A DNA stretch of 64,000 bases, from the NCBI GenBank assembly GCA_963826515.1, contig CAWGXI010000005.1, positions 310,001-374,000 of the forward strand, written 5' to 3'. Under the pieces are notes generated by a model. That model did not search any database. It saw only the letters and a list, made by a program, of their open reading frames with translations, and had not been told where the DNA came from. Positions 44,154 through 54,003 of the stretch are shown here, in pieces. The position numbers were made by a program, and so were the translations under genes. The number at the start of each line of letters is the position of its first letter. The first letter of the stretch is position 1. Source of the DNA: DATFVJ01 sp963826515. Lineage in GTDB: Bacteria; Actinomycetota; Actinomycetes; Streptosporangiales; Streptosporangiaceae.

Positions 44154-44536
44154 TTACGGTCTTAGAGGGCGTCTGATCCAGGTCAGGAGTGGTTCGCCCG
44201 TTTCGGTGGGCTCGTCGCGCCAGGTTTGGGTGGATTCGTCGGTGAGTCGGCGCCCCATGTTGTCGATCATGGACCAGTGGATCATGGTGCGGGAGCGTTC
44301 TGGGATCGTCTCGTAATCTCGGGCTAACCGGCGATGCAGCATGAACCACCAGATCCAGGCGCATCCGGCCCGGTTCACATACAAGATCGCGTTGACGATC
44401 TCGCGCAGGTCGTGCGCCGACAAGGACAGGCCAGGCCCGCCTCGGCCCGCGCTGCCCGCCAGGCGGACAGGGTTGGCTCGATTAGTGCCCAGCGGGCATC
44501 AGACAGATCAGTGGCGTACGGAAGTCGGCTGGTCAT
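44154..44536 (-). pseudogene. IS5-family transposase, internally deleted
   Basis: From ATG 44536: LPYATDLSDARWALIEPTLS, then after a frame change AHDLREIVNAILYVNRAGCA W (the DUF4096 start of IS5 transposases), joined directly to a C-terminal end HRRLARDYETIPERSRTMIH WSMIDNMGRRLTDES. About 150 central residues with the catalytic core are gone. Miniature, non-autonomous remnant. Confidence 0.72.
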
Positions 44537-44610
44537 GCCGCTGAGCCGTATCACACGATGGCATCAAGCTGTGGGATCTCAAACCCAACACTTCGCAGTG
44601 CGTGCACGAA

Positions 44611-45770
44611 TCAGGACACGCCTAGATCAGACTCCCTCTTAGCGGTCCTGCTGGGCGCGCCCGCAGCCGCCGAGGCCGCAGCCCCCGGCGGACGCATTCG
44701 GGGGAAGGGCTGCGCGGCGCTGATTTTCCCTTCGGCGGACAGGTCTGCGTGCTCATCCAGGCGGGCCCGCAGCTCGGCGGCCTCAGTGCGGGCGGCGACG
44801 GCTTCCTTGTCGGAGGCGGCGACCGTGAGCGGGTAGGCGTCGGGCCGGGAGAGCCGCTCGATCACGGTCATCGATACATAGTCATCGAGCCAGTCGGCGC
44901 GGATGTGCACGCAACCACCCGGACAGCGGTATATGGGATTGCTGCACTTCTTCCCTGCCCCGCCGGCCGCCGTCAGCTGGCGGCCGCATGCGCCGCACGT
45001 GGCGAAGAAGGAGAGCATGTGGCGGACGCCGCCGGCCGGGTGGTTTTCCGCCTTGGGTCGCCAAGGATCCGCTGCACGGTCCAGAACGTCTCCTCGTCCA
45101 CGATCGGGGGCCAGTTGCCGTCCAGCAGGCCATCGTGGCGACGCCAGCGTCGTTTACCGATGTACACCGGTTCGTGGCGATCCGCTGCAGGATGCTGCGG
45201 CCCCATTCGCCGCCTTCCGGGGCGGGGATGCCCCGGTCGTTGAGGTCGCGGCGGATCGAGCTGATCGGAACACCCCGGGCGATGCTGCGGACGATGTGCT
45301 CGACGACCCCGGCTTTCGCCATCCCCCGACGTCGCCGGGCTTGGCTGGTTCCATGCAGGGACGCTGTTCGATCGGCTCCCGGGTGCGCGGGTCGTAAACA
45401 CGCAAGTAGCCGTAGGCGATGTGGCCGAACGGCTCCCCAGCCTGCATCTTGGCAGCGACGGCGCGCTGGATCCGGATCGAGGTCTTCTCCGATTCGTAGC
45501 CGGAGTCGACCCCGTCTTCGGCGAGGTTGCGCCAGTCCCGGCCGTTGGCCATGTCATATAGGCGTCCGTGGCTGGTGATGTAGATCCCGGTGCCGCGCTC
45601 ACGGCATGCGTCCAGGAACTGCGCCCAGGTGGCGAGCTTGCGGTCCCCGCGGGATGCCTCCCACAGCACCACCACGTCCAGCTTGTCGGCGTCGATGCCG
45701 GCGAGCAGGCGCTGGTAGCCGGGCCGGTCGCGGGTGGCGAACCGGGGGGCGGACAGGCCCGGATGGGAGC
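44611..45770 (-). pseudogene. Large serine recombinase, N-truncated and frameshifted
   Basis: Starting at the junction with the racemase-tail repeat it reads SAPRFATRDRPGYQRLLAGI, LDVVVLWEASRGDRKLATWA and DGVDSGYESEKTSIRIQRAV (end of the resolvase domain), then in other frames VVEHIVRSIARGVPISSIRR (recombinase domain), PPIVDEETFWTVQRILGDPR, the zinc ribbon CGACGRQLT...CPGGCVHI and a coiled coil. The first ~45 residues with the catalytic Ser are missing. Several frameshifts. Part of it recurs at 62137-62590. Confidence 0.8.
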
Positions 45771-46128
45771 AAGTGATGCCTCCCCCAGCGAGCCAGGTGC
45801 GCCAGAGGTACATGTTCTGCTGAGCGGCGCTCCCGGCGAGCTTCCCGCCGCGGCCCTCTGCTACGCAGAGGGCCGCCTCCTGGCCGGCCTTCGCCTTCCA
45901 TCGACGGTGGCATAGGAAGCGGCGACTTCCTCCGGGGTCATTGGCAGCCGTGCAGCGGACGGCGGCAGGCCGCCGCCGACCGCTTCCAGCAGGAGCAGCG
46001 CCATCGTGTAGCCCGGATCGGATTCAAGAGCCCGCGCGAGCGCGACGTTCGCCAGCGCCCCGCCTCCTGCCTGCCAAGCGGTGAAAGCAATGGGTCGTTA
46101 GCACCAGGTACAACCGGTGTTTCCGCGG
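45306..46128. repeat. Direct repeat copy B: recombinase piece, racemase tail, DUF4192 3' end
   Basis: 45306-46090 matches 62137-62920 almost exactly (starting at CCCCGGCTTTCGCC). The part from 45756 to 46128 also matches 18487-18857, including the short GGGTCGTTAGCACC extension. Neither flank belongs to the racemase or DUF4192 genes, so this copy travelled with mobile DNA. Its racemase tail stops at 45915 and the DUF4192 end runs 45861-46090 on the minus strand. Confidence 0.88.
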
Positions 46129-46269
46129 ATGGCTCTGATGGTGAAAGATGACCGCAGATGCTGGTGGGTTTGGACCGCACCGGTGGTGGTGGAATCCGCG
46201 TGTTGGTGAGTTGTGACCGCAGTTGGGATCTGTGGGTGGGAGCATCGGGATGCTCTGGAGGGAGCGTTG

Positions 46270-46974
46270 ATGCCCCCGATGTCGAAGGTCGAGCTGTATG
46301 CGGCGATCCGCCGGGATGCCCGGGCCGGGTTATCCAGCCGGGCGATCGAGCGCCAGCACGGTGTCGGCCGCCGGACGGTGTTGAAGGCGCTGTCCTCGGC
46401 GTGGCCTGAGCCGCGCAAGAAACCGCCGCCTCGGTCTTCGAGGCTGGATGCCTTCAAGCCGGTCATCGACGCGATCCTGCTGGCCGATTTGGATGCGCCT
46501 CGCAAGCAGCGTCACACGGTGAAACGGATCTTCGACCGGCTCGTGGACGAGCACGGGATGGTGGACGTCTCGTACCAGGTCGTGCGGGCATACGCCGCGG
46601 TGCGCCGGCCGCAGGTGCGGGTCGAGGCCGGGCGCGGGCCGGTGGATGTGTTCGTGCCGCAGACACACCGTCCTGGTGCGGAGGCGGAGGTCGGCTTCGG
46701 CGACGTGGTGGTGCGGTTGCGCGGCGAGCCGGTGACGTGTGTCCTGTTCGCCTTCCGCATGTCCTACTCAGGCAAAGCGGTGCACCGGATCTTCGCCTCG
46801 GGTGGACAGGAAGCGTTCTTCGAGGGCCATGTGCACGCCCTGGGCGTGCTGGGCGGGGTGCCGACGGGCAAGGTCCGCTACGACAACCTCAAGGCCGCGG
46901 TCGCCCAGGTGCTGGGATTCACCCGGGCCCGGGTGGAGAACGAGCGGTGGACCGCTTTCCGGTCTCACTTTAAA
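46270..46974 (+). pseudogene. istA: IS21-family transposase IstA, C-truncated
   Basis: ATG 46270 with GGAGGGAG upstream. HTH start (YAAIRRDARAGLSSRAIERQ HGVGRRTVLKAL), then the rve core: EVGFGDVVVRLRGEPVTCVL with the first Asp, KVRYDNLKAAVAQVLG with the second Asp region. Homology ends at WTAFRSHF (46974), where IstA usually continues for about 200 residues; the following 20 codons are unrelated. No istB follows. Confidence 0.82.
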
Positions 46975-47152
46975 TCTGTTCCCGCAGGTTCCCGGCCGCG
47001 CCCGATTTCCGGGTTGCTGCTGGCAGCGGGCTGACCTGGGATCACCCCGGTCATAGGTATCGATTCGAGCATCTGTGGCGTTTGCTCATGATTCCTGAGA
47101 TCTCTTCTGCTATCACTGGTGTCTTCCCTGATAGCTGAAGAGGAGGAGCCGG

Positions 47153-48373
47153 GTGGGGCTGGCCGCGGTGCGCGACCTCCGGCCGCAGCTGCGGCTGGAG
47201 ACTTCCGATGAGGTCGGGGCGTTCGAGCAGGACCTGCTCGCGGAGTTCGTGCTGGCCCGCGCGTCGGCGGGGATCACCGATACGACGATCAGTGCCGACG
47301 TGGCAGCGGTCGTCGGGCTGCGGGAGTGGTTCGGGCGCCCGTTGTGGGAGCTGGCCGCCCGGGACCTGGACCGGTACTTCGGCCAGGATCAGCGGGGCAT
47401 GGCGCCGGGCACGAAGGTGCGCAAGGCCGCGGCGTTCGCGGTGTTCTTCGAGTTCCTGGAGCTGCGGCACCGGCCGGCGATCCACGCTGCCACCGGGTTC
47501 GTGGTGGAGTCTCCGCTGGATGAGGTCAACCGGCCGCGGGGCGGGACTAACGCGCGGCTGCGGATCCCGCCCAGCGAACGGGAGATCGGCAAGCTGTTCA
47601 CCGGCTGGCGGACGGACATGCTGACCGCCCGCAAGTACGCCCCGGCTGCCCGCAACTACACCGCGATGCGGCTGGCCAGCCTGATCGGCCCGCGGGTGTC
47701 GGAGCTGTGCCTCTTGACGATGCGGGACGTGTGCTGGGACCTGGGACGGTTCGGGAAGGTGCTGCTGCACGGCAAGGGCAGCCGCGGGCGGGGGAGGAAG
47801 GACCGGCTGGTGCCGCTGATCAACGGGTCCCGGGACCTGCTGGAGTGGTGGGCCGGCGGGCCGCGCTGGGAGTTCGACGGCCGGGTCAACGACCCGGCCG
47901 CACCCCTGTTCCCCTCCGAGCGGCGGCACGGCGACGGGTCCAGCCGCCCGGTCAGCGACGATGCGCTGCGCCTCGGCCTGGCCGACGCGGTCGCGGCGCA
48001 CCTGCCCGGGCAGGCCGGAAAGCTGACCCCGCACCTGCTGCGGCACTACGCCGCCTCCGAGCTCTACCGCAACGGAATGGATGTTTTCGCAGTTCAGGAG
48101 GTACTCGGGCACGAATGGATCAACACGACGATGATTTACGTCACGTTCACCGCAGCCACGTCGAGGACGCCTGGGTGCAGGCCGGCCGCCGCGCCGCCGG
48201 GCGCGTTGGGGGTGAGCGGCCGTGAGGTGGAACCTGCGCCTGGCCGCCGCCCAGCGCGACATCTGGAAGGCGTCGGAGTTGCAGCGGATGCTCGCCGACG
48301 CCGGGCTGGTGATCAGCGCCGGGAAGATGTCGAACCTGTGGTCCGGGCAGCCGGTCACCATCCGCCTCGATGA
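47153..48373 (+). CDS. Tyrosine recombinase with frameshifted C-terminus
   Basis: GTG 47153 behind GAGGAGGAG. N-terminal core-binding domain, then the catalytic region: IGPRVSELCLLTMRDV (Arg), GKGSRGRGRKDRLVPL (Lys), LTPHLLRHYAASELYR (H-x-x-R), VLGHEWINTTMIYV (His and Tyr). A one-base loss at about 48140, right after the Tyr, shifts the end. In the +1 frame VHRSHVEDAWVQAGRRAAGR follows and stops at 48225, where the next gene starts by GTGA overlap; as read, the frame continues to 48373. All catalytic residues precede the shift. First gene of a recombinase-HTH-zinc-ribbon module. Confidence 0.8.
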   Translation: MGLAAVRDLRPQLRLETSDEVGAFEQDLLAEFVLARASAGITDTTISADVAAVVGLREWFGRPLWELAARDLDRYFGQDQRGMAPGTKVRKAAAFAVFFEFLELRHRPAIHAATGFVVESPLDEVNRPRGGTNARLRIPPSEREIGKLFTGWRTDMLTARKYAPAARNYTAMRLASLIGPRVSELCLLTMRDVCWDLGRFGKVLLHGKGSRGRGRKDRLVPLINGSRDLLEWWAGGPRWEFDGRVNDPAAPLFPSERRHGDGSSRPVSDDALRLGLADAVAAHLPGQAGKLTPHLLRHYAASELYRNGMDVFAVQEVLGHEWINTTMIYVTFTAATSRTPGCRPAAAPPGALGVSGREVEPAPGRRPARHLEGVGVAADARRRRAGDQRREDVEPVVRAAGHHPPR

Positions 48374-48542
48374 CCTGGAGGTCATCTGCGAGGTACTCGG
48401 CTGCGAACCCGGCGACCTGCTGATCCGCGAGCCAGGCACGATCCGCCGCGAGCCGGCAGACGATGATACCCAGGCGGCCGCGGCGGGCAGTGGGCCGGTG
48501 ATCCGGCGCCGGCACGCCGGACGCTCCGGGCCGCCCGTGTGA
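48222..48542 (+). CDS. XRE-type helix-turn-helix protein of the recombinase module
   Basis: 106 residues from GTG 48222, which overlaps the native recombinase stop (GTGA). MRWNLRLAAAQRDIWKASEL QRMLADAGLVISAGKMSNLW and IRLDDLEVICEVLGCEPGDL L form a Cro/C1 HTH (YozG/HipB-like). It probably controls the recombinase or acts as its accessory factor. Followed by another GTGA overlap. Confidence 0.85.
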   Translation: MRWNLRLAAAQRDIWKASELQRMLADAGLVISAGKMSNLWSGQPVTIRLDDLEVICEVLGCEPGDLLIREPGTIRREPADDDTQAAAAGSGPVIRRRHAGRSGPPV

Positions 48543-49000
48543 CCGGAACCACCAGGCATGAGGACGGCCGGAGGCGGCGCCCGCGCGCAACCCGGCTGCG
48601 GAGCTGCGATCACTGCCTGGCCTGGGGGATGCTCACCGAGCGGCTGTGCAAGGCCTGCCGCAGCTTCGCCAGCACGCACTCAGCGGGACCATGCGCGACG
48701 TGCGACCGGGAGCTGCCGGTGGATGCTGGCGTGTGCCGTCCGTGCCGCAAGCAGGCCAGCCTGATCGCTGGTCCCGGATATAAGGCCGCGCTGGAGCTGT
48801 CGGTCGCCGCCTCCACATCAGCAGAACATTCGCGGAGCTGTGGCCGCGCAATAGGACGGCCAGACCCAGCCACCCGCCCAAGTCCTACCCGGAGCGGATG
48901 GCCAGCACCTCTGCCAGGACGCGTTTCCGCAGCGCCGCAAGCCGTGCCGGGCTTTCCGGGTCACGGCCGCGCCGCTGCCGGGCAGACTCCGGCGGGCTAA
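48539..49000 (+). CDS. Zinc-ribbon protein of the recombinase module, 3' part decayed
   Basis: GTG 48539 overlaps the HTH stop. Eight Cys in CxxC pairs (CDHCLAWG, LCKACRSF, CATCDREL, CRPCRKQ) are at about residues 23-70. Proteins like this, third in int-HTH-zinc triads, normally continue as a second recombinase-like protein. Here the sense is lost after about residue 85; a different frame (RTFAELWPRNRTARP) picks it up briefly. Confidence 0.6.
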   Translation: MTGTTRHEDGRRRRPRATRLRSCDHCLAWGMLTERLCKACRSFASTHSAGPCATCDRELPVDAGVCRPCRKQASLIAGPGYKAALELSVAASTSAEHSRSCGRAIGRPDPATRPSPTRSGWPAPLPGRVSAAPQAVPGFPGHGRAAAGQTPAG

Positions 49001-49250
49001 TTCCGGCCGCCCGGGAGCGCCGGATCGCAGGCCGGCCGCGTCCGACAGCCAGCGCAATCGCTCGTTGGCGATGCGGTAACCCTGGGCACCGAGCTGTGCG
49101 ACGAGCGCCGCCAGGGTCAGCTGCACCCCGTCGCGGTGGGCCGCCGCCACTATGCGTGCGGCCGCGTCCAGGAGCAGGCCATCGGATCTGCGCCGCCGTG
49201 CGGCCCCGGTCCCGGGGGCGCCGGTTTCCGGCAGCGCTGGGCTGTCTTGA
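48960..49250 (-). pseudogene. Possible fragment of a conjugative-element (SpdB/DUF2637-like) protein
   Basis: The minus strand reads ARIVAAAHRDGVQLTLAALV AQLGAQGYRIANERLRWLSD AAGLR, a winged-helix tail I associate with DUF2637/SpdB proteins of actinomycete integrative elements. The membrane part is not present. Weak. Confidence 0.3.
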
Positions 49251-49379
49251 CCGTCGTGGTTTGGGTGCGCGAGTACGTCGGCTGCCGAGGAGCCGTTCGT
49301 GCCTGGCGATCCCAGGCTTGGCGGTGCCAGGCCGGCCGGTTGCTCGGCTGCTTGGCGGGCAGGACTGCCCAGTGACGGG

Positions 49380-50474
49380 TCAGCGGGGACCGACCGCGAC
49401 CAGGCCGAGCGCCGCCTCGTGCCGGCCGTCGATCCGCAGGAGGTCGTTGACCATTCCGTCGAAGAACGCGCCGACCATGCACGCTCCCAACCCGGCGGCT
49501 TCGGCGGCGAGGTAGAGGTTCTGGGCCACGTGCCCCCCTTCCCAGCAGACGTATCGGTAGTGGCGTTCGTGGTACTTCCATCGCGTCCGCTGGAACAGGC
49601 CGGTAAGCGCGAACACGGCCGGCGCGTTGCGCAGAAACTCCTGGCCCAGACCGGCGATCATCAGGTCACCGGCGACCGAACCGGCGCGTACCGGCTCGAG
49701 TGCCTGCGCCCGGACGTCGACGTGGTATAGGCCGGCGTCGATGCCCTCGACCCGGCTGACCGCCACGTAGGTTTCGATCGGGTAGAGCGCGCCGGCGGAC
49801 GGGGCGGTGCGCAAGCCGGCGGCCGAGGTGATGGCGGTGGTCGCGTGGACCAGCCAGGCGAGCTCTTGCGCGGTCAGCATCCGGTCGCGGTAGCGCCGCA
49901 GAGACCGGCGCTGTTGCAGCGCCTGACCGACGCTCAGCTCGGGCAGCGGGAGAGCGGCGGGAAGCGCGACGGGTGCGCCACCGGCGACGCGCTTGTAGCC
50001 GGCGGGCTGGCTCCCCCAGCTGACCAGGCTGCGCAGCACACTGCGCAGCCCGAGGGAGCTCTCCCGGTGGTAGAACAGGCCGACGTCGCCGCCTTTGTAA
50101 AGATCGGGCGAGATCTCGGTCGTCACAAACCAGCCGGCCGCGGCGCCCGCGACAGCCGCACCGGCCGCTGCGAGTGCTGCCCGGCGCGCCAGCCGGGAGC
50201 CCGCGTGCTGCGAAGCCGCCGGGGTCACGCTGACGGCGGCACCCTCGGGAGGCGCCGTCGGGGCTCGGTGCCGCGACGTGAACGGTGCCAGGAAGAACCT
50301 CCAGTGTGTCGCCAGGTGGACCGCGACGAGCGCCGCCAGGACGTACCCGGCCCAGCGGTGGGGGGCGAACTGGTTGAGATCGAGCCGGTCCACCAGCAGC
50401 CCGGTCAAGAACGCGACTACCGCAGCACCGAACAGAGCGACATCGAGGGCGTATCTCAGGTATCTGTGAGGCAT
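49380..50474 (-). CDS. SagB/ThcOx-type dehydrogenase with N-terminal membrane domain
   Basis: 364 residues from ATG 50474 with a strong AAGGAGG. Residues 1-60 are a two-helix DUF4405-like segment (YALDVALFGAAVVAFLTGLL, RWAGYVLAALVAVHLATHW). Another hydrophobic, Arg-led stretch follows (RLARRAALAAAGAAVAGAAA). From about 140 the nitroreductase-fold SagB domain: QALQQRRSLRRYRDRMLTAQ, AGLRTAPSAGALYPIETYVA, RNAPAVFALTGLFQRTRWKY HERHYRYVCWEGGHVAQNLY and a C-terminal LRIDGRHEAALGLVAVG. SagB enzymes oxidise azolines to azoles in RiPPs using FMN, but no cyclodehydratase or precursor is near. Confidence 0.88.
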   Translation of the reverse strand: MPHRYLRYALDVALFGAAVVAFLTGLLVDRLDLNQFAPHRWAGYVLAALVAVHLATHWRFFLAPFTSRHRAPTAPPEGAAVSVTPAASQHAGSRLARRAALAAAGAAVAGAAAGWFVTTEISPDLYKGGDVGLFYHRESSLGLRSVLRSLVSWGSQPAGYKRVAGGAPVALPAALPLPELSVGQALQQRRSLRRYRDRMLTAQELAWLVHATTAITSAAGLRTAPSAGALYPIETYVAVSRVEGIDAGLYHVDVRAQALEPVRAGSVAGDLMIAGLGQEFLRNAPAVFALTGLFQRTRWKYHERHYRYVCWEGGHVAQNLYLAAEAAGLGACMVGAFFDGMVNDLLRIDGRHEAALGLVAVGPR

Positions 50475-50839
50475 CTCGGAGGCCTCCTTGATCCACCACG
50501 GGCAGCCGCGAGACGGGGCCTGATCTGGCCGGTGACGAACACAAGACCAGCTCACCGGGCCACGCCCGCCCGGGGAAGAGGCACAGGTCCTGCCCACATG
50601 GCCCCAAGGCGCCATGCTGTTCGCCTCGGCGTGCACGCCGCCGAAAGGGGGCGGCTCGCCGCCCTCCCGCCGGTGCTGGCCCGGCGGCTGGGCTGGATAG
50701 CTCTTGCCGGCGCGATTGCCACCGTCACGCTGTTCGCCGTCCTGGAGAAACAGGACGAGGCTGCAGCCGTTCTGATCTGAATGCGGCCACCGGCTGGCCG
50801 ACGATGTTGTTTGCCCTCATCGACGGCACAGTCGCGGTC
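50475..50839. other. Spacer with no gene recognised
   Basis: About 365 bp upstream of the SagB-type gene. Frames here are chance-like; the promoter of that gene must lie close to 50500. Nothing else identified. Confidence 0.35.
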
Positions 50840-51530
50840 AGCTTGACGCTGAAGAGCGGGCCCGCGGGCTGCTGATGACCGCGCTCTACCAGGCCGGCCA
50901 GCGCACCGAGGCGCTGGACTGCTACCGCAGTTACCGCATGCTGCTGGCCGAGGAGCTCGGCCTGGACCCCTCGCCGGTGCTGCGGGACCTGGAGGTCCGC
51001 ATCCTCGGCCATGACCTGCCCGCACCGCCGCAGCCAGCGCGCCGCGGGGTGCCCGCAGCGCCCGCCTGGCTCGTCACGGACACCCCGCCTTCGTGGGCCG
51101 CGACGACGATACCGCCGCCTTCCTCGACGCCGCCGGCGCGCACCGCCTGGTGACCGTGACCGGAACCGGCGGGGTGGGCAAGACCCGCCTGGTCGCCGAG
51201 GCGCTGGGCAGCCTGAGCGAGCGCCTCGGCCTGCCGGTCACCGTGACCGAGCTGGCCGGCGTGACCGCCGGGCAAGCCGACGGCGCGGCGGCGGCGGCGC
51301 TCGGCCTCAGCGCCGCGGCCCCGGTCCGCGCTGCGATTGTGGAGTATCTGAGCATCTGCGCGGGCGTGCTGGTTCTGGACAACTGTGAGCATGTGCTCGA
51401 TGACGTCGCAGGCTGGTGGAGGAGGCGCTGCGCCGCTGTCCCGGCATGCGGGTGGTGGCGACCAGCAGGCACCGTCTCGGGCTGGCCGCCGAGCAGGTGC
51501 TGCCGCTGGACGCGCTCCGGCCTGGCGGGC
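50840..51530 (+). pseudogene. AfsR/SARP-type regulator remnant: BTAD end and NB-ARC start
   Basis: LLMTALYQAGQRTEALDCYR SYRMLLAEELGLDPSPVLRD LE is the end of a BTAD. In the next frame VTVTGTGGVGKTRLVAEALG carries the P-loop and GVLVLDNCEHV the Walker B. A third frame gives LRRCPGMRVVATSRHRLGLA. Two frameshifts and truncation at about 51530 by the IS1634-type element. Confidence 0.75.
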
Positions 51531-52493
51531 GGCTTTGTACCGCATCAGGTGGGCGATCTGGAGGGCCAGGACGCAGGTGAAGACGTGGATGCGGATGTTG
51601 TGGTCGGTCCAGTGGTGCATGGGTGAAAACGACACCACGTGCGGGTCTTTCATCTGCCGGAAGCCGAACTCGGCCTCGGACTGGGACCGGTAGCCGGCGA
51701 CCACGTCGGCGACTGGCCAGCGGTCGTGGCTGGTGATCAGCACGTGCTTGCCGAAGAGTTCTTCTTCCAGGGCCGAGCGGGCGGCGGTGTCGATGCCCCA
51801 CGTCAGCCGCAGGTCCCTGGGCTTGTCGCCGGCCAGGTGCCAGGTGACCACGCGCCGCACCCAGGGCTTGCGGGTGATGTTCTGGATTTCGGCTTCCACC
51901 TTGTCCCGGGACCGGCGGGTCTTGCCACGGGCGAGGGTGGCGGCCAGCTCGTCCAGTTTCTTGCCGGCCTTGGCCAAGGTGGTGGCGTCGAATCCGCGGA
52001 CCTGGCTTTGGTGCAGCTCGGGTGAGTGGGTCAAGATCGCCCGCCGCTGCGCGCCGTAGGCTTGACGGCGGGTGTCGAACGCGGTCAGGCCACCGAACCG
52101 GCCTTCATCCACCACTGACCGGACGCTGGCGGGCAGGGCGGTCAGGTCCGGGCAGTCGCTGGCGGGCACTGACCCGATGTAATGCAGGCGAGTGCCGGCC
52201 AGGTGAGCGAAGTTGCCCTCGCTGTTCTGCCCGGCGTCGAAGACCACCGTCATGTCCTCGCCGGCAGGGTGCCCGGCCGCGGCGCAGATCGCCTCGTACC
52301 GGCGGCGGAGCTGGCCGGTCATGGCGGGGAACTGGGTGACATCGGGCTTGTCGCCAGGGTAGGCGTGCCAGGTCAGCGGGATCCCGCCGTCGCGGGTGAC
52401 GACCAGGCCGAGGCCGGCGATCCGCAGGTCGGAGCGTTTCTGCTTGGCCTTGCCCCGCTGCGCGACCGGGGCCTTGTGGTTGGCCGTGGCGAT
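51530..52493 (-). pseudogene. IS1634-family transposase, C-terminal part
   Basis: After the inner IS: ATANHKAPVAQRGKAKQKRS DLRIAGLGLVVTRDGGIPLT, MTVVFDAGQNSEGNFAHLAG, LITSHDRWPVADVVAGYRSQ SEAEFGFRQMKDPHVVSFSP (the catalytic Glu region) and HVFTCVLALQIAHLMRYKA, where homology ends. It joins the N-terminal half at TNFATFI-ATANHKAP once the inner IS and one GGCGAT are removed. Confidence 0.8.
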
Positions 52494-53998
52494 CTGAAGT
52501 TTCGCACTTTTGATGGTGGCTGGGGGGCTGGCGGTCGCGGGAGGGGACGGATTGGCAGATGTCGCGACACGCCGCGCGGTGAGGCTCTGGTTACGTGATC
52601 TTGCGGGCTGAACGCGGAAGCATCGGCGGTGCTCATGTCCGCCTCGTGCCGAGGGAACCCGCCGATGCTTCCGGGCCTGAATTTACCCGCTTCGCTGCTG
52701 TGCCTGCTGAATGAGCTGCGGCCGTGTTTCACCGCGCCGGGCTTTGCGACGTTCTGCGGCCTGGTCGCCGGGATGGCGGGCCGGGTGCGCCGCCGCACCG
52801 TGGTAGGCATGCTGCTGGGCGGCTGCCTGCAGTATGCCTGGCCGCATGACCGGGCGCGCTACTTCTTCGCCCGGGCCCGCTGGGAACTCGATCAGCTCGG
52901 CTTGGCGGTCGCGCAGCTGGCGGTCCTGCTGGTGACCGAGCCGGGCGCTGATCTGCGGGTGGCCGTCGATGACTCGGTGTTCCGCCGCTGCGGGCGCCGG
53001 GTGCACGGGGCCGGCTGGCAGCATGACGGCAGCTCTCCGGCGATGAGCAAGCTCAGCTATGGCAACTGCTTCGTCACCGCCGCGATCTTGGCCCGGCTGC
53101 CGTTCTGCGGCCGTGAGGTGTGCCTGCCGGTGCTGGCGCGGCTGCACCTGCCCGGCAAGGGCGCCGGGCCGGGCAAGGTGGAGACGGCCGCGGCGCTGGT
53201 CAGCCTGCTCGCCCTGGCCTTCCCCGGCCGGGTGATTCATGTCGTGGCCGATGCCGCCTACCACGGCCCGGCGCTGCGGGCCCTGCCGCAGAACGTGACC
53301 TGGACCTGCCGGATCCCCCGCAACGCCGTCCTGTATGACCTGGCACCGCCGCGCACCGGCCGCCGCGGCCGCCCCAGGACCAAGGGTGCCCGGCTGGGCA
53401 CGGCCGAGGACATCGCGGCCGAAGCGGCGTGGGACACCGTTACCGTCACTGCCTACGGCCGCGAGCACATCAAGCACGTCACCGCCGTCAGCTGCCTGTG
53501 GTATGGGTCATGGCACACCCGGGCCGTGCGCCTGATCCTGGCCCGCGACGAGCACACCACCAGCGGATATGACCTGGCTCTGGTCACCACCGACCGGACC
53601 GCCGCCGCGGCCGCGCTGGTCGCCCGCTACGCCGCCCGGTGGGCCATCGAGCAGGCATTCGCCGACGCCCGCAACGTCCTGGGCGCCGGCGAGGCCCGCA
53701 ACCGGGTCAGGCTCGCCGCCGGGCGCACCGTCCCGTTCGGGATGCTGGTGCACACCCTGATCGTCATCTGGTACGCCCGGTCAGGCCACGACCCGGCCGG
53801 CATCGACGACCGCAGGGCCGCGCAGCCGTGGTACCGGACCAAGACCGAGCCCGCCTTCGAGGACATGCTCACCAAGCTGCGCCGGACCCTGATCGCCGCC
53901 CGATTTTCCGCACGCCGCCCAGCTCAGCCCACTGACGAGCAAATCCACGCCGTGCTCGCGGCCTGGGACGCCGCCGCAGCATAAATACGAAACTTCAG
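52494..53998. mobile_element. Complete 1505-bp IS nested in the IS1634 element
   Basis: Inverted ends CTGAAGTTTCGCACTTTTG (left) and, on the other strand, CTGAAGTTTCGTATTTATG (right), flanked by the direct repeat GGCGAT (52488-52493 and 53999-54004). It carries one intact transposase. The family is IS4/IS701-like by the transposase; the 6-bp duplication is what the sequence shows. Confidence 0.87.
52665..53984 (+). CDS. IS701/IS4-like transposase
   Basis: 439 residues from ATG 52665 (GAGGGA upstream; ATG 52629 also possible). FTAPGFATFCGLVAGMAG, then DLRVAVDDSVFRRCGRRVHG with the first Asp, RVIHVVADAAYHGPAL with the second, and AARYAARWAIEQAFADARNV LGAGEARNRV with the YREK-like Glu block. 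The frame and both IS ends are intact, so it may still transpose. Confidence 0.85.
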   Translation: MLPGLNLPASLLCLLNELRPCFTAPGFATFCGLVAGMAGRVRRRTVVGMLLGGCLQYAWPHDRARYFFARARWELDQLGLAVAQLAVLLVTEPGADLRVAVDDSVFRRCGRRVHGAGWQHDGSSPAMSKLSYGNCFVTAAILARLPFCGREVCLPVLARLHLPGKGAGPGKVETAAALVSLLALAFPGRVIHVVADAAYHGPALRALPQNVTWTCRIPRNAVLYDLAPPRTGRRGRPRTKGARLGTAEDIAAEAAWDTVTVTAYGREHIKHVTAVSCLWYGSWHTRAVRLILARDEHTTSGYDLALVTTDRTAAAAALVARYAARWAIEQAFADARNVLGAGEARNRVRLAAGRTVPFGMLVHTLIVIWYARSGHDPAGIDDRRAAQPWYRTKTEPAFEDMLTKLRRTLIAARFSARRPAQPTDEQIHAVLAAWDAAAA

Positions 53999-54003
53999 GG
54001 CGA

